A stretch of 64,000 bases of DNA from Luteimonas sp. YGD11-2 (GCF_004118975.1 NZ_CP035376.1:310001-374000), one strand, 5' to 3'. Shown: positions 35,797 through 45,307, counted from the stretch's first letter. The notes: generated by a model not told the origin, from the letters alone. Numbers and translations: made by a program.

Positions 35797-36825
35797 CTAG
35801 CGGCGCACGTCCAGCCGCTCGTGGCGCAGCAGCGCGCCCACGGCGGCGGCGTCGACCAGGTTGAAGTCGCCGGGCACGGTGTGCTTCAGGCAGGCCGCGG
35901 CATGGCCGAAGGCCAGCGCGTCGCCATCCGCCATACCGACCAGGAGGCCGTGCAGCACGCCGGCGGCGAAGGCATCGCCGGCACCGATGCGGTCGACGAT
36001 GCCCTCCACCGCCTGCGGGGCGACGCGGTGCACGTCGCCGCCGCGGGTGACCAGCAGTGCGCCGAGGCTGTGCGCGTCGACGCTGTTCTGTCCGCGCAGC
36101 GTGGTGGCGATGCGACGCAGCTGCGGGAACGCCGCGAACGCGCGCGCGGCGGCGGCGAGGATGCGTGCCTCGTGGGTATCGGCGTGCGCGTCCGCATCGG
36201 GCCCCAGGACCACCTCGATGTCGCGATGGTCGGCGAACGCGATCGTGGCCTCGGCAAGCACCGCGCGCAGCACCGTGGCCGGATCCGCCTGCCAGGCCGC
36301 CCACAGCTTGGGGCGGAAGTTGCCGTCGAACGAAACCTCCAGCCCGGCGGCGCGCGCGCTGCGCATTGCCGTGACCGTGGCATCCGCGCAGCGCTGGCCG
36401 AGCGCCGGGGTGATGCCGGAGACGTGCAGGCAATCGAACTCCGCCACCAGCGCGGGCCAGTCGTAGGCGTCGCTGCCGGCGCGCGCGAACGCGGAATCGG
36501 CGCGGTCGTAGACCACCTCGCTGGGTCGCAGCCCGGCACCGGTGGCCAGGAAGTACAGGCCCATGCGCGCGCCGGGATCGCGGCGTACGCGGCCGACATC
36601 CACGCCATGCCCGCGCAGGGCGGCCAGCGCGGCATCGCCCAGCGCATTGCCGGCCACCGTGCCGACCATCGCCGCGTGGTGGCCGAAGCGCGCCAGCGAC
36701 ACCGCCACGTTGGCTTCGGCACCACCGATCTGCACCTGCAGCAGCGGCGACTGCAGCAGCAGTTCGCGGCCGGGAGCGCCCAGGCGCAGCAGCAGTTCGC
36801 CGAAACAGAGCACGCGTCGGGTCAT
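35797..36825 (-). CDS. kdgK: 2-dehydro-3-deoxygluconate (KDG) kinase, PfkB family
   Basis: Phosphorylates KDG to KDPG for the Entner-Doudoroff branch. The 342-residue sugar kinase has the PfkB N-terminal motif [27 protein letters not shown] substrate-site sequence, and the C-terminal [16 protein letters not shown] with the catalytic Asp near residue 293. The KDG assignment over other PfkB sugars rests on overall motif resemblance. The ATGA overlap couples it to a small lipoprotein gene upstream. No eda or dehydratase gene is next to it. Confidence 0.85.
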   Translation of the reverse strand: MTRRVLCFGELLLRLGAPGRELLLQSPLLQVQIGGAEANVAVSLARFGHHAAMVGTVAGNALGDAALAALRGHGVDVGRVRRDPGARMGLYFLATGAGLRPSEVVYDRADSAFARAGSDAYDWPALVAEFDCLHVSGITPALGQRCADATVTAMRSARAAGLEVSFDGNFRPKLWAAWQADPATVLRAVLAEATIAFADHRDIEVVLGPDADAHADTHEARILAAAARAFAAFPQLRRIATTLRGQNSVDAHSLGALLVTRGGDVHRVAPQAVEGIVDRIGAGDAFAAGVLHGLLVGMADGDALAFGHAAACLKHTVPGDFNLVDAAAVGALLRHERLDVRR

Positions 36826-37058
36826 GGAAGCTGCGTCGCTTCGCGCCGGCGCTCATCCGCCTCGCGCACGGCCCCCTCGACGGCCTGCGCCTTGTCGAGC
36901 GGGTCCTGAATGGCGTCGCGCAGCTGGGTGGCCTGTGGCTCGGGTGGCGTGCCCGGCGGTTCGTGCTCGGGCGCGCGGCAACCGGCGAGTGCCAGCAGGG
37001 CGGCGCAGGCGAACGCGCCGCGGCGGGCAAGGGATGCGATGGAGGGGGGTGTCGCCAT
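36822..37058 (-). CDS. Small putative lipoprotein, 78 residues
   Basis: Starts with a lipoprotein signal ([12 protein letters not shown], Cys27 as lipidation site), then a Pro/Glu-rich linker and a charged amphipathic stretch ([26 protein letters not shown]). No named family is recognised. Its stop overlaps the KDG kinase start by four bases (ATGA), so the two are co-translated. The start at 37058 fits the signal peptide. Confidence 0.75.
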   Translation of the reverse strand: MATPPSIASLARRGAFACAALLALAGCRAPEHEPPGTPPEPQATQLRDAIQDPLDKAQAVEGAVREADERRREATQLP

Positions 37059-37121
37059 GTCGGACCTCGGTCGGGCTGCGGGCTTGGCTTATCCTACGTG
37101 CCGTCATTCGCGGGAGCACCC

Positions 37122-37898
37122 ATGGACCCCCATCGCTGGCGGCTCGACGGCCAACGCGCGCTGGTGACCGGCGGCAGCGCCGGCATCGGGCGCGCGATCG
37201 CGCGCGAACTGCTGGGCTTCGGCGCCGAGGTGATGATCGTGGCCCGCGACGGCGATGCGCTGGATGCCGCGCGCGACGAACTGCTGGAAGAATTCCCGAC
37301 CGCGCAGCTGCGCGCGATGATCGGCGACGTCGCCGATGAAGAGCAGCGGCGCGAGATCCTCGACTGGGTCGAGGACCAGGGCGAAGGCCTCGACATCCTG
37401 GTCAACAACGCCGGCGGCAACCTGGTGCGCGCGGCCACCGAGTACGCCGAGGAGGAGTGGCGGGAGATCTTCGAGATCAACCTGTTCAGTGCCTTCGAGA
37501 TGTCGCGCTACGCACATCCCATGCTGGCGCAGCACCCGGGCGCGCGCATCGTCAATGTCGGCAGCGTGTCGGGCATCGCCCATGTGCGCACCGGCGCACC
37601 GTACGGCATGAGCAAGGCGGCGCTGCACCAGATGACGCGCAACCTCGCGGTGGAGTGGGCCGAGGACGGCATCCGCGTCAATGCGGTGGCGCCCTGGTAC
37701 ATCCGCACGCGGCGCACCTCGACGGCACTGGCCGATCCCGACTATCTCGACGAGGTGCTCGCACGCACGCCGCTGGGCCGCATCGGCGAGCCGGAGGAGG
37801 TGGCCGCGGCGGTAGCGTTCCTGTGCCTGCCGGCCTCGGCCTACATCACCGGCGAGTGCATCGCCATCGACGGTGGCTTCCTGCGCTACGGCTTCTGA
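37122..37898 (+). CDS. Short-chain dehydrogenase/reductase (tropinone-reductase-like)
   Basis: A 258-residue NAD(P)-dependent oxidoreductase. It has [12 protein letters not shown] (cofactor loop), NNAGGN, the catalytic Ser in [10 protein letters not shown], the YGMSK active-site Tyr/Lys, and [12 protein letters not shown] at the C-terminus. The AxDxD region ([12 protein letters not shown]) with a basic residue suggests NADP preference. GGGAG precedes the ATG. It is divergent from the lipoprotein-kdgK pair, so a sugar-acid substrate is possible but unproven. Confidence 0.93.
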   Translation: MDPHRWRLDGQRALVTGGSAGIGRAIARELLGFGAEVMIVARDGDALDAARDELLEEFPTAQLRAMIGDVADEEQRREILDWVEDQGEGLDILVNNAGGNLVRAATEYAEEEWREIFEINLFSAFEMSRYAHPMLAQHPGARIVNVGSVSGIAHVRTGAPYGMSKAALHQMTRNLAVEWAEDGIRVNAVAPWYIRTRRTSTALADPDYLDEVLARTPLGRIGEPEEVAAAVAFLCLPASAYITGECIAIDGGFLRYGF

Positions 37899-37910
37899 GC
37901 GGGCTGCCGA

Positions 37911-38543
37911 TCAGCGGACGCAGGTGGACGCCGCGTAGGTCGCGGCCAGCGCCGCATATTCCTGCTGGTGTTCACGCGCCGCGGGCGACTGCGCCGGCGT
38001 CACCTTGAAGCGGAATTCGGCCTCGTCGACGCGGCTTTTCCAGGCGCGGCAGAGGTTCTCCTCCGGCACCGCGGTGCAGCTGTCCTCGACCTGCTCGCAG
38101 GCCTGCCCGGCGCCCAGCGTCGGCAGCCCGCCGATGCCGACGGTGTTCAGCGGCCGGCAGCGCGTGGCCGGCACCGCGTCGCCGGTGAGGTAGCGCTCGT
38201 TGTCCCAGCGCGTGCACTGGTACAGCGGCGGTGGCGGCACGGGTTCGGCAATCGTGATCGCAGCGGGCCCGGTCGCGGTGTCGGCCGGGGGCGCCACCGC
38301 GGTGACCGGCAGCACGCGCAGCCCGGGGGGTGGCTGTGCCGGCACGAATGCCGGCAGCGGCGGCGCCACGTCGACCTCGATGACCTGCTGGCGCTGGCCT
38401 GCGGGGCAGGCCTCGGCATTCTGCAGGGTCACCGTGCCATCGGCGGCGGTACAGCGATAGACCACGTTGCCGGCGACGGCGGGGGCCAGTGCCATGATCG
38501 CCAGCAGGCCGAACAGGCCTGCGGCGTGCAGGTTGCCGGTCAT
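37911..38543 (-). CDS. DUF4124 domain protein, exported
   Basis: A 210-residue protein with a signal peptide (LFGLLAIMALAPAVAG). A DUF4124 motif follows (VVYRCTAADGTVTLQNAEACPAG, with paired cysteines), then a Pro-rich linker and a cysteine-containing C-terminal part with a charged helix. ATG 38543 was chosen for the signal peptide. It is a paralogue of the next gene upstream, 67 bases away on the same strand. Probably periplasmic or envelope-associated; function unknown. Confidence 0.8.
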   Translation of the reverse strand: MTGNLHAAGLFGLLAIMALAPAVAGNVVYRCTAADGTVTLQNAEACPAGQRQQVIEVDVAPPLPAFVPAQPPPGLRVLPVTAVAPPADTATGPAAITIAEPVPPPPLYQCTRWDNERYLTGDAVPATRCRPLNTVGIGGLPTLGAGQACEQVEDSCTAVPEENLCRAWKSRVDEAEFRFKVTPAQSPAAREHQQEYAALAATYAASTCVR

Positions 38544-38610
38544 CGGGATACGTCCATCAAAGCCCCACATCCAAGAGCGCCCATCAGGATCAGCCCACCG
38601 GACCCGCCGC

Positions 38611-39402
38611 TCAAAGCCCGCAATCCTCGGCCAGCCGTGCGTTGAGCGTGCGTTCCTCGGTGCGCAACGTGCGGCGCTCGCTTTCCTGCGCGTTGAACGT
38701 CCGCCGGCGGATGGTCTCGCGGCGGTCGCGCAGTCGGGAGCAGACCTCGGCCGCCGGCAATGCGGTGCAGCTGTCGCGGATCCAGATACCACCGCCGCCG
38801 TAACCGTAGCCGTGCCCGCGATCATGCCCGTGGCGTGGGGGCGGACGCCGCGGTGGTGGTGGCGGCTGCGGAACGTTGCGCGCCGAGGGAATGCTGATGT
38901 TGTTGACCGGCGCGGTGCTGAGCCCGCCGCGCGGCGGGCTGGCCACCGTGCGATCACGTACCGGCGGCGGCCGGACCGGCCCGGGGCCGTGACCATGGTG
39001 ATACGGCACGCCCAGCGTCCACAGCGGCACGAAGCGCGGATTGCCGTCGCCGTTGTCGCTGGTGTAGCGCTCGCCATCGGGGGTCACGCATTCGTACATC
39101 GGTTGCGGCGCGCGCATGACGATGGTCTGCACGCGCTGCGTGGTGGGCGCCGGGGGTGGCGCGGGGGCGGCTTCCGCCGCCGGCGGCGTGCGGGTGCCCG
39201 GGGGCGGATCCTGCGGGCGCTGCATCGTGCGTACGTCCTGGTGCATCCCGGCCGCGCACGGGGTGTCCTGCATGGTGACGGCGCCACGCGCATCGGTGCA
39301 GCGGTACAGCGTCACCTCGCCCTGCGCCGGGATCACCGGGACGGCAGCGATGGCGAATGCGAGCAGTGCAGCGGCGAGGGCTCGGGGCGGGTCGCGGTCC
39401 AT
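38611..39402 (-). CDS. DUF4124 domain protein with Pro/His/Gly-rich linker, exported
   Basis: A 263-residue protein with a signal peptide (ALAAALLAFAIAAVPVIPAQG). The DUF4124 signature is VTLYRCTDARGAVTMQDTPCAAG, with a second YECVTPDGERYTSD unit near residue 104. Long Pro-rich and His/Gly-rich linkers (PPPRHGHDRGHGYGYGGGG) follow. The C-terminal helix has alternating Arg/Glu and two cysteines, shared in outline with the neighbouring paralogue. The start at 39402 fits the signal peptide. Confidence 0.8.
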   Translation of the reverse strand: MDRDPPRALAAALLAFAIAAVPVIPAQGEVTLYRCTDARGAVTMQDTPCAAGMHQDVRTMQRPQDPPPGTRTPPAAEAAPAPPPAPTTQRVQTIVMRAPQPMYECVTPDGERYTSDNGDGNPRFVPLWTLGVPYHHGHGPGPVRPPPVRDRTVASPPRGGLSTAPVNNISIPSARNVPQPPPPPRRPPPRHGHDRGHGYGYGGGGIWIRDSCTALPAAEVCSRLRDRRETIRRRTFNAQESERRTLRTEERTLNARLAEDCGL

Positions 39403-39495
39403 GCCCGCATGATGCGTGAGGCGGGCGATGCGCGAAACCCGCCACTGTCGACAGGTGGCTACGCGCGCGGGCGGCATTCAGGCCGCGACCGATGC

Positions 39496-40068
39496 TCAGT
39501 CGCGCAGCACCTGGCCGCTGCGCGCGTCGCAGATCGGGGTCGGGCGTTCCAGGCCGCCGGTGTCACCGCCGACGATGACGTCCACCGCGGCACGCAGGTG
39601 CGGATCGAATGTCTCGAGCGTGCGCGGCGGCGGGGCGCCGGCCGGATTGGCGCTGGTGGACACCAGTGGCCCTCCGAACGCGCGGCACAGTGCCGACACC
39701 ACGGGATGCGCGCTGCAGCGCACCGCGACGCCGGCATGCGCGCCACGTACCCACGGCGGCACCCGGCCGGTGGCCGGTACGATCCAGGTATGCGGCCCTG
39801 GCCAGCCGGCGACCACCGTTGCGCGTGCCGCCGGACCCAGCGCGTCCCAGTCCACCAGGCCGTCGAGCTGGCCGACGTCGGCGGCCACCAGGATCACGCC
39901 CTTGTCGACGGGCCGCGCCTTGAGCGCCAGCAGGCGTCGCACCGCCGCCTCGTTGAACGGATCGCAGCCCAGCCCCCAGACCGCTTCGGTGGGATAGGCG
40001 ATGACCGCGCCGGCACGCAACCGCGCGGCGGCGGCATCGATCGACAGCGCGGCGGGCTGCGCGGTCAT
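39496..40068 (-). CDS. tsaC: Threonylcarbamoyl-AMP synthase (TsaC/YrdC/Sua5 family)
   Basis: Makes threonylcarbamoyl-AMP from Thr, bicarbonate and ATP for the t6A37 modification of ANN-decoding tRNAs. The 190-residue YrdC-domain protein has AYPTEAVWGLGCDP, LKARPVDKGVILVA with the nucleotide-binding lysines, and a STSANPAG motif. It is the short TsaC form without the Sua5 C-terminal domain. It lies 8 bases downstream of topA, the order smg-topA-tsaC known from gammaproteobacteria. Confidence 0.94.
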   Translation of the reverse strand: MTAQPAALSIDAAAARLRAGAVIAYPTEAVWGLGCDPFNEAAVRRLLALKARPVDKGVILVAADVGQLDGLVDWDALGPAARATVVAGWPGPHTWIVPATGRVPPWVRGAHAGVAVRCSAHPVVSALCRAFGGPLVSTSANPAGAPPPRTLETFDPHLRAAVDVIVGGDTGGLERPTPICDARSGQVLRD

Positions 40069-40076
40069 GGCGTGGC

Positions 40077-42617
40077 TCAGAAGGGTGCGTCGTCGATGTT
40101 CGACGGGGCAACGCCCGCGCCTGCCGTGCGCGCGGCGGACTTCTTCGCCACCGCAGGCTTCGCAACCTTGCCGGCAGCCTTCTTCGCGGTCTTCTTCGTG
40201 GTCTTCTTCGCCACCTTCCTGGTGGCCTTCTTCGCCGTCTTCTTCGCCGCGGTGGCCGGCGCCTTGGGCGCGGCCTTCTTCGCCACCTTCTTCGCCGCGG
40301 CCTTCTTGCCGAAGCGCCCGCGTGCCGGCTTGCCGGTCTCCTCGAGCAGCGTCGTCACTTCCTCCAGCGTCAGCGAAGCCGGCTCACGGTCCTTGGGGAT
40401 CTTGCCGTTGAGCTTGCCGTCGCTGATGTAAGGCCCGAAGCGGCCGTTGAGCACCTGGATGTCGCTGCCGTCGAACTCCTTGATGATGCGGTTGCGGGCG
40501 ATCTCTTCCTTCTCGTCGATCAGAAACACCGCGCGCGCGAGGTCGATGGTGTAGGGATCGTCCTCCTTCTTGAGCGAGGCGTACACGCTGCCGCGTTTGG
40601 CGAACGGGCCGAACCGGCCGATGCCGACGCTGACCTCCTCGCCATTGCTCTCGCCCAGGATGCGCGGCATCAGGAACAGCTCCAGCGCGTCGTCGAGCGA
40701 GATCGTGTGCATGCTCTGGCCGGGCTTGAGCGATGCGAACTTCGGCTTGTCCTCGGCGTCCTCGGCGGTGCTGCCGATCGCCACGTACGGCCCGTAACGG
40801 CCCAGCCGCACGCTCACCGGCTTGCCGGTCTTGGGGTCGGTGCCGAGCTCGCGTGCGCCGGTGGCCTCGTTGCGGTCGACCGACTCGGTCTTCTCCGCCA
40901 CCAGTTCCTTGAACGGACCCCAGAAGGTCTCCATCAGCGGCACCCAGTCCTTCTCGCCGCGGCTCACCGCATCGAGCTCGTCCTCGAGCCTGGCGGTGAA
41001 GTCGTAGTCGACATAGCGGGTGAAGTGGCTGGACAGGAATTTCGACACCGCCCGGCCGACGTCGCTCGGACGGAAGGCACGGCCATCCATCTCCACGTAC
41101 TTGCGGAACTGCAGGGTCTGGATGATGGAGGCATAGGTCGACGGACGGCCGATGCCGTACTCCTCGAGCGTCTTCACCAGCGAGGCCTCGGTGAAGCGCG
41201 GCGGCGGCTGGGTGAAATGCTGGTCGGCCTGGATACGGTCGAGCGGCACGCGGTCGCCCGGCTTCATCGCCGGCAGCTTGCGCCCTTCGTCCTCGTCGTC
41301 CTTGCTCCTGCTGTCCTTGCCTTCCTCGTACACGGCCAGGAAGCCGGGGTCGACCACGGTGGTGCCGCTGGCACGGAAGCTGTGCTCGTTGCCGGCGGCG
41401 AGGTCGACCGAGACGGTGTTGAGCGTGGCCGGGACCATCTGCGAGGCGACCGCGCGCTTCCAGATCAGCTCGTACAGGCGGCGCTCGTCATCGGACAGGT
41501 GTCGACCGACCTGGGCCGGAGTGCGCAGCGCCGAACTCGGGCGCACGGCCTCGTGGGCCTCCTGCGCGTTCTTGGACTTGGTCTGGTAGAAATTCGGCTT
41601 GTCGGGCAATGCGCCGGTGCCGAAGTCGCGCGCGATCACGTCGCGGATCTCGCCCAGTGCGTCCTGCGACAGGCTCACCGAGTCGGTACGCATATAGGTG
41701 ATGAGCCCGACGGTGCCCTCCTCGCCGATGGCCACGCCCTCGTAGAGCTTCTGTGCCACCTGCATGGTGCGGCGGGTGGTGAAGCCGAGCTTGCGCGAGG
41801 CTTCCTGCTGCAGGGTGGAGGTGGTGAACGGCGGCGCCGGGCGGCGCTTGCGCTCCTTGCTGATGACGTCGGTGACCTGCAGGACACCCTGTGCAGCGGC
41901 CGCGATGCGGCTGCGGGCCTCTTCGGCGGTGTCGCCATCGGTGACGGTGAACTGTTCGAACTTCCTGCCGTCGAGCTTCGTCAGCTTGGCGGAGAACGGC
42001 TGCGAGGCATGCGCGCAGGCGGCCTCGATGGTCCAGTACTCGCGGGCGATGAAGGCTTCGATCTCCTCCTCGCGCTCGACGATCATGCGCAGCGCCGGCG
42101 ACTGCACGCGTCCGGCCGACAGCCCGCGCTGCACCTTGCGCCACAGCACCGGCGACAGGTTGAAGCCGACCAGGTAGTCGAGCGCGCGGCGCGCCTGCTG
42201 GGCATCGACGAGGTCCCCGGCGATCGCGCGCGGCTTCAGCATCGCTTCCTTGATCGCGCGCGGGGTGATCTCGGTGAACACCACCCGGTGCAGGTCCTTG
42301 TCCTTGAGCAGGCCGCGCTCGCGCAGGATCTCCACGATGTGCCAGCTGATCGCCTCGCCCTCGCGGTCCGGGTCGGTCGCGAGATAGATGCCGTCGGCGG
42401 CCCTGGCAGCCTTGGCGATGGCGTCGACGTGCTTCTCGTTCTTCTCGATCAGGTCGTAGCGCATGCGGAAGCCGTCGTCAGGATCCACCGCACCCTCCTT
42501 CGGCACCAGATCACGGACATGGCCGTAGGACGCCAGGACCTGGAAGTCCTTGCCGAGGTACTTGTTGATCGTCTTGGCCTTGGCGGGCGACTCGACGATG
42601 AGGAGGTTCTTGGCCAT
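40077..42617 (-). CDS. topA: DNA topoisomerase I
   Basis: Relaxes negative supercoils. The 846-residue type IA enzyme has the Toprim domain (LIVESPAKAKTI at residues 6-17, TDPDREGEAISWH at 81-93), the catalytic Tyr308 in TYMRTDSVSLS, and the FTTSTLQQEASRKLGF motif. C-terminally it has Toprim_C repeats (GRYGPYV, GRFGPFA, GRFGPYIS) in place of zinc ribbons. A roughly 90-residue Lys/Ala-rich tail (KKVAKKAAPKAPATAAKK type) follows and ends in a short unique segment; it likely binds DNA. Start ATG 42617 is fixed by MAKNLLIVES. Confidence 0.97.
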   Translation of the reverse strand: MAKNLLIVESPAKAKTINKYLGKDFQVLASYGHVRDLVPKEGAVDPDDGFRMRYDLIEKNEKHVDAIAKAARAADGIYLATDPDREGEAISWHIVEILRERGLLKDKDLHRVVFTEITPRAIKEAMLKPRAIAGDLVDAQQARRALDYLVGFNLSPVLWRKVQRGLSAGRVQSPALRMIVEREEEIEAFIAREYWTIEAACAHASQPFSAKLTKLDGRKFEQFTVTDGDTAEEARSRIAAAAQGVLQVTDVISKERKRRPAPPFTTSTLQQEASRKLGFTTRRTMQVAQKLYEGVAIGEEGTVGLITYMRTDSVSLSQDALGEIRDVIARDFGTGALPDKPNFYQTKSKNAQEAHEAVRPSSALRTPAQVGRHLSDDERRLYELIWKRAVASQMVPATLNTVSVDLAAGNEHSFRASGTTVVDPGFLAVYEEGKDSRSKDDEDEGRKLPAMKPGDRVPLDRIQADQHFTQPPPRFTEASLVKTLEEYGIGRPSTYASIIQTLQFRKYVEMDGRAFRPSDVGRAVSKFLSSHFTRYVDYDFTARLEDELDAVSRGEKDWVPLMETFWGPFKELVAEKTESVDRNEATGARELGTDPKTGKPVSVRLGRYGPYVAIGSTAEDAEDKPKFASLKPGQSMHTISLDDALELFLMPRILGESNGEEVSVGIGRFGPFAKRGSVYASLKKEDDPYTIDLARAVFLIDEKEEIARNRIIKEFDGSDIQVLNGRFGPYISDGKLNGKIPKDREPASLTLEEVTTLLEETGKPARGRFGKKAAAKKVAKKAAPKAPATAAKKTAKKATRKVAKKTTKKTAKKAAGKVAKPAVAKKSAARTAGAGVAPSNIDDAPF

Positions 42618-42682
42618 GTGGCTTGGGGGTTCCGGGTGCGCGGGCAACGGACGGGCCGGCCGGCAGGATCTTGCAGAAAGGG

Positions 42683-42709
42683 ACGCCCGGGGCGAGGGAC
42701 CCCGGGCGT
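42683..42709. terminator. Strong hairpin between the GYF-like gene and topA
   Basis: A perfect 10-bp stem (ACGCCCGGGG at 42683-42692, CCCCGGGCGT at 42700-42709) with a 7-base loop. On the plus strand TCTTTTCT follows; on the minus strand only CCCTTTC follows. It lies 66 bases upstream of topA. It can end read-through from the gene upstream, or act as a leader structure of topA. Confidence 0.6.
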
Positions 42710-42793
42710 GCGTCTTTTCTAGTGGAATCATGGCGGGGCGGCCGGTGTCAAGCCGGTCGACCCCACGGGGCCGCGATTGTCGCCGCTTCGCCG

Positions 42794-43285
42794 TCAGGAA
42801 GCGAGTCGTGCCGCCAGCATTGTCAATCCCAGCGCCAGCAGGACCGCCGCGGCCCGGATCCGGGCGCGGCGGCGCCTGGCAGGGTCCGCTCCGGATGCCG
42901 TGACCGGGTAGTCGGGGGCTGGCGATGCGGCGCCAGGCGCGCTGGCGGGTGCGGCGCGCGCCACGGCCATGACGGGCCGTGCATCAGGCGGGGGCGGGGC
43001 CGCCGGTGTGAGCGCGGGTGCCGATATCGGCGCGCCTGCGGCAGGCGGTTGCGCCGCGGGCAGCGCCTCCAGGCGCCCGTCCCCATGCAGCCGGAACGCG
43101 TCGCGGCGGCTGCGCAGCGGCGCGGGCGGGGTTGCATCGGCATCGCGCCAGACCTCGGAGTCCGCACGCAGGTGGCCGAAGCGGTAGAGCCGCGCCATCG
43201 CGCCGGTGTCGTATGGCCCGCAGGCGCGGCCGCGGGCATCGCGGTAATGCCAGCAGGCGGGGTCGGGTCGGGGGTTCGGGTCCAT
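42794..43285 (-). CDS. GYF_2-like domain protein with C-terminal membrane anchor
   Basis: A 163-residue protein. The first 70 residues (CWHYRDARGRACGPYDTGAMARLYRFGHL...DSEVWRDAD) match the GYF_2/DUF4339 pattern, in which W-Y, GP and V-W residues form a peptide-binding fold. A Pro/Ala-rich linker follows. The C-terminus is a basic patch (RRRRARIRA) plus a hydrophobic helix (AAVLLALGLTMLAARL), suggesting a tail-anchored membrane protein. The start is uncertain between ATG 43285 and ATG 43294. It lies between smg and topA on the same strand. Confidence 0.7.
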   Translation of the reverse strand: MDPNPRPDPACWHYRDARGRACGPYDTGAMARLYRFGHLRADSEVWRDADATPPAPLRSRRDAFRLHGDGRLEALPAAQPPAAGAPISAPALTPAAPPPPDARPVMAVARAAPASAPGAASPAPDYPVTASGADPARRRRARIRAAAVLLALGLTMLAARLAS

Positions 43286-43357
43286 GCGTTCCATGCGGGG
43301 CGCGCGCTGCATCCGGCAGCGCCAGGAAGCCGGGGCGCGACACGCCCCGGCGCCGGG

Positions 43358-43831
43358 TCAATGCACCGGCTCGGGCTCGTCGGCGAAGATCTGGGTTTCC
43401 ATCCAGGCGTAGGCGGCCTCGCTGCCGGGCTGGTTGAACAGCACCATCAGCACTACCCACTTGAGGTCGTCGAGGTCGAGGTCGTCCTGGTCCAGCGCCA
43501 TCGCGCGGTCGACCACCAGTTCGCGTTGGTGGGCGTCCAGCACGCCGTGCTGCTCGAGGAACAGCAGGAAGCCGCGGCATTCCTGGTCGAGTTTGTCGAG
43601 CTCGGGACCGGCGAACAGGCGCACCGGCCCGTGCGGGCGCGGCGTGGCCGGGCCAGGCCGCTGTTCGGCCAGGGCGTCGAGCCAGTCGAAGGCCTTGCTG
43701 ATCTCGGCCGGGCTGAAACCGGCCTGCAGCAGACCGGTCTGCAGCGACTCGCGGTCGCGCAGGAGGTCGGCTTCGTCGGTGAAATAGTGCTCGAACAGGT
43801 AGAGCAGGACGTCGAGAATGCTCTCTTTCAT
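43358..43831 (-). CDS. smg: DUF494 family protein Smg
   Basis: A 157-residue acidic protein matching Smg: [17 protein letters not shown] at the N-terminus, [16 protein letters not shown], and [19 protein letters not shown] near the C-terminus. The molecular function is not established, but it is conserved beside dprA. Its ATG overlaps the dprA stop (ATGA), so it is translated from the dprA transcript. Confidence 0.92.
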   Translation of the reverse strand: MKESILDVLLYLFEHYFTDEADLLRDRESLQTGLLQAGFSPAEISKAFDWLDALAEQRPGPATPRPHGPVRLFAGPELDKLDQECRGFLLFLEQHGVLDAHQRELVVDRAMALDQDDLDLDDLKWVVLMVLFNQPGSEAAYAWMETQIFADEPEPVH

Positions 43832-45021
43832 TTCCCCCGGCCTGCGCCCCGCGGACGCGTCGTTGCGGATGTACGGGAGTACCGGCCGTGCTCGACCAGA
43901 ACGCGACCTTCGAGCTCCATGAGCAGCAGCATGGAGGACACCTCGGCCGTCGTCAATCCAGTGCGCGCCACCAGCCGATCCATATCCGTTGGGTCGTGCC
44001 CGAGGGCTTCCCACAACCGGTTGTAGTCGGGGTTGTCGCGTTCAGGATCCACGCCCGGGGCCGCCCGTGGCGGCTCCGCACACGATGTGGGGCCGTGCAG
44101 GCGTCCGTGCAAGGCGTGCGCCAGCACCTGGGCCACCGGCTTCAGGGCGGCGATCACCTCGTCGGGGGATTCCACCAGCGCGGCGCCCTCGCGGATCAGC
44201 CGGTGGCAGCCGCGCGCCATCGGGTTGTGCAACGACCCGGGAATCGCGAACACCTCGCGGCCGGCATCCGCGGCGAGCCGCGCGGTGATCAGCGCACCCG
44301 AGCGCAGCGCCGCCTCCACCACCAGCGTGCCGAGCGACAGCGCGGCGACGATCCGGTTGCGCGCCGGGAAGTACTCACGCAGTGGCCGGGTGCCGGGCGG
44401 GAACTCGCTGACCACCGCGCCACGCCCGGCGATCCGCGCCAGCAACGCGGCGTTCGCCGCCGGATAGGCGATATCCGGTCCGCAGCCCAGCACCGCGACG
44501 GTCGGCGCATCGGCATCGAGCGCGGCCGCGTGCGCACAGGCATCGATGCCCAGCGCCAGGCCGCTGGCGATCCCGAACCCGGCGCGTGCGAACGCCCGGC
44601 TGAAGGCGGTCGCGTGCTCGCGGCCGGCGGCACTGGGATTGCGGCTGCCGACCACCGCGACCATCGGATGCCACAGCAGCGCCGGATCGCCGGCGATGAA
44701 CAGGCCCAGCGGCGCACCGGGCGAATCGCGCAGCAGCGGCGGATAGTCGGGGTCGGTGCAGGCGATCACGTGGTGACCCGGCCGCGCCAGCCAGTCCATG
44801 GCGGTGGCAAGCGCGCGGCTGTTGTCGCCTCCACGCAGCGCGGCGCGCTGGCCGGCGTCGAGCCCTGCGGCATGCCAGGCCTCGCTTCCAGCGGCCAGCG
44901 CCGCGGCGGCGCTGCCGTGTGCCTGCAGCAGCTGGCGTCGGCTGGACGCCGGTCCTCCGGCAAGCAGCAGGCGGGTCAGCGCTTCGGGGTCGTCGTGGGT
45001 TGGCGTGGCGGTTGTCGGCAT
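43828..45021 (-). CDS. dprA: DNA-processing protein DprA (Smf)
   Basis: Binds incoming single-stranded DNA and loads RecA during natural transformation. The 397-residue protein has an N-terminal helical extension and the Rossmann-type core with [50 protein letters not shown] and [25 protein letters not shown]-terminal winged-helix region ([29 protein letters not shown]) completes it. ATG 45021 is preferred over GTG 45027. It implies DNA uptake or recombination capacity. Confidence 0.95.
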   Translation of the reverse strand: MPTTATPTHDDPEALTRLLLAGGPASSRRQLLQAHGSAAAALAAGSEAWHAAGLDAGQRAALRGGDNSRALATAMDWLARPGHHVIACTDPDYPPLLRDSPGAPLGLFIAGDPALLWHPMVAVVGSRNPSAAGREHATAFSRAFARAGFGIASGLALGIDACAHAAALDADAPTVAVLGCGPDIAYPAANAALLARIAGRGAVVSEFPPGTRPLREYFPARNRIVAALSLGTLVVEAALRSGALITARLAADAGREVFAIPGSLHNPMARGCHRLIREGAALVESPDEVIAALKPVAQVLAHALHGRLHGPTSCAEPPRAAPGVDPERDNPDYNRLWEALGHDPTDMDRLVARTGLTTAEVSSMLLLMELEGRVLVEHGRYSRTSATTRPRGAGRGK

Positions 45022-45095
45022 CGCCACACTGTCGTGGCGACCCGCACCGCGTCACAGTCGGGGATGTCCATTTCCCGCTGTAGGACTTGCCCGCG

Positions 45096-45212
45096 TCAGT
45101 GCGGGGGCAACGCCAGCGAACGGCGGACCAGGTCCCGCAGGGCGCCCTGCTCGAGGGCCGACAACGGCGGCAGGTACACGCAACCCTTGCGCCACCTCGT
45201 CGGCGGAGGCAT
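45096..45212 (-). CDS. Possible 38-residue small protein between LysM and dprA genes
   Basis: A short frame (MPPPTRWRKG...RSLALPPH) whose codons almost all end in G or C, as in real genes of this genome. It has an amphipathic stretch LSALEQGALRDLVRRSLAL. There is no good ribosome binding site for ATG 45212. The ATG at 45222 has GGAGA at the right distance but opens a different, less gene-like frame. It may be a genuine small protein, a leader-coupled frame or chance. Confidence 0.25.
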   Translation of the reverse strand: MPPPTRWRKGCVYLPPLSALEQGALRDLVRRSLALPPH

Positions 45213-45248
45213 GCGCGGTCATCGGTCGTCTCCGGCTCTTCGGATCCC

Positions 45249-45279
45249 ATAACGGCAAACGGCGCCCGAAGGCGCCGTT
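45249..45279 (-). terminator. Hairpin terminator after the LysM gene
   Basis: A perfect 9-bp stem (AACGGCGCC 45258-45266 with GGCGCCGTT 45271-45279), with UUCG as loop on the minus strand, followed by TTTGCCGTT. It is 29 bases past the LysM stop. The U-tract is weak but position and UUCG loop support a terminator. Confidence 0.65.
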
Positions 45280-45307
45280 CGTCCGTACCGGCAAGCAGCC
45301 GTCCCAC

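Noticed and set aside
38467..40431. Plus-strand frame ending in a long Phe/Ala-rich run
   Set aside because: The run is the reverse complement of the Lys/Ala tail codons of topA; the rest shadows DUF4124 and tsaC.
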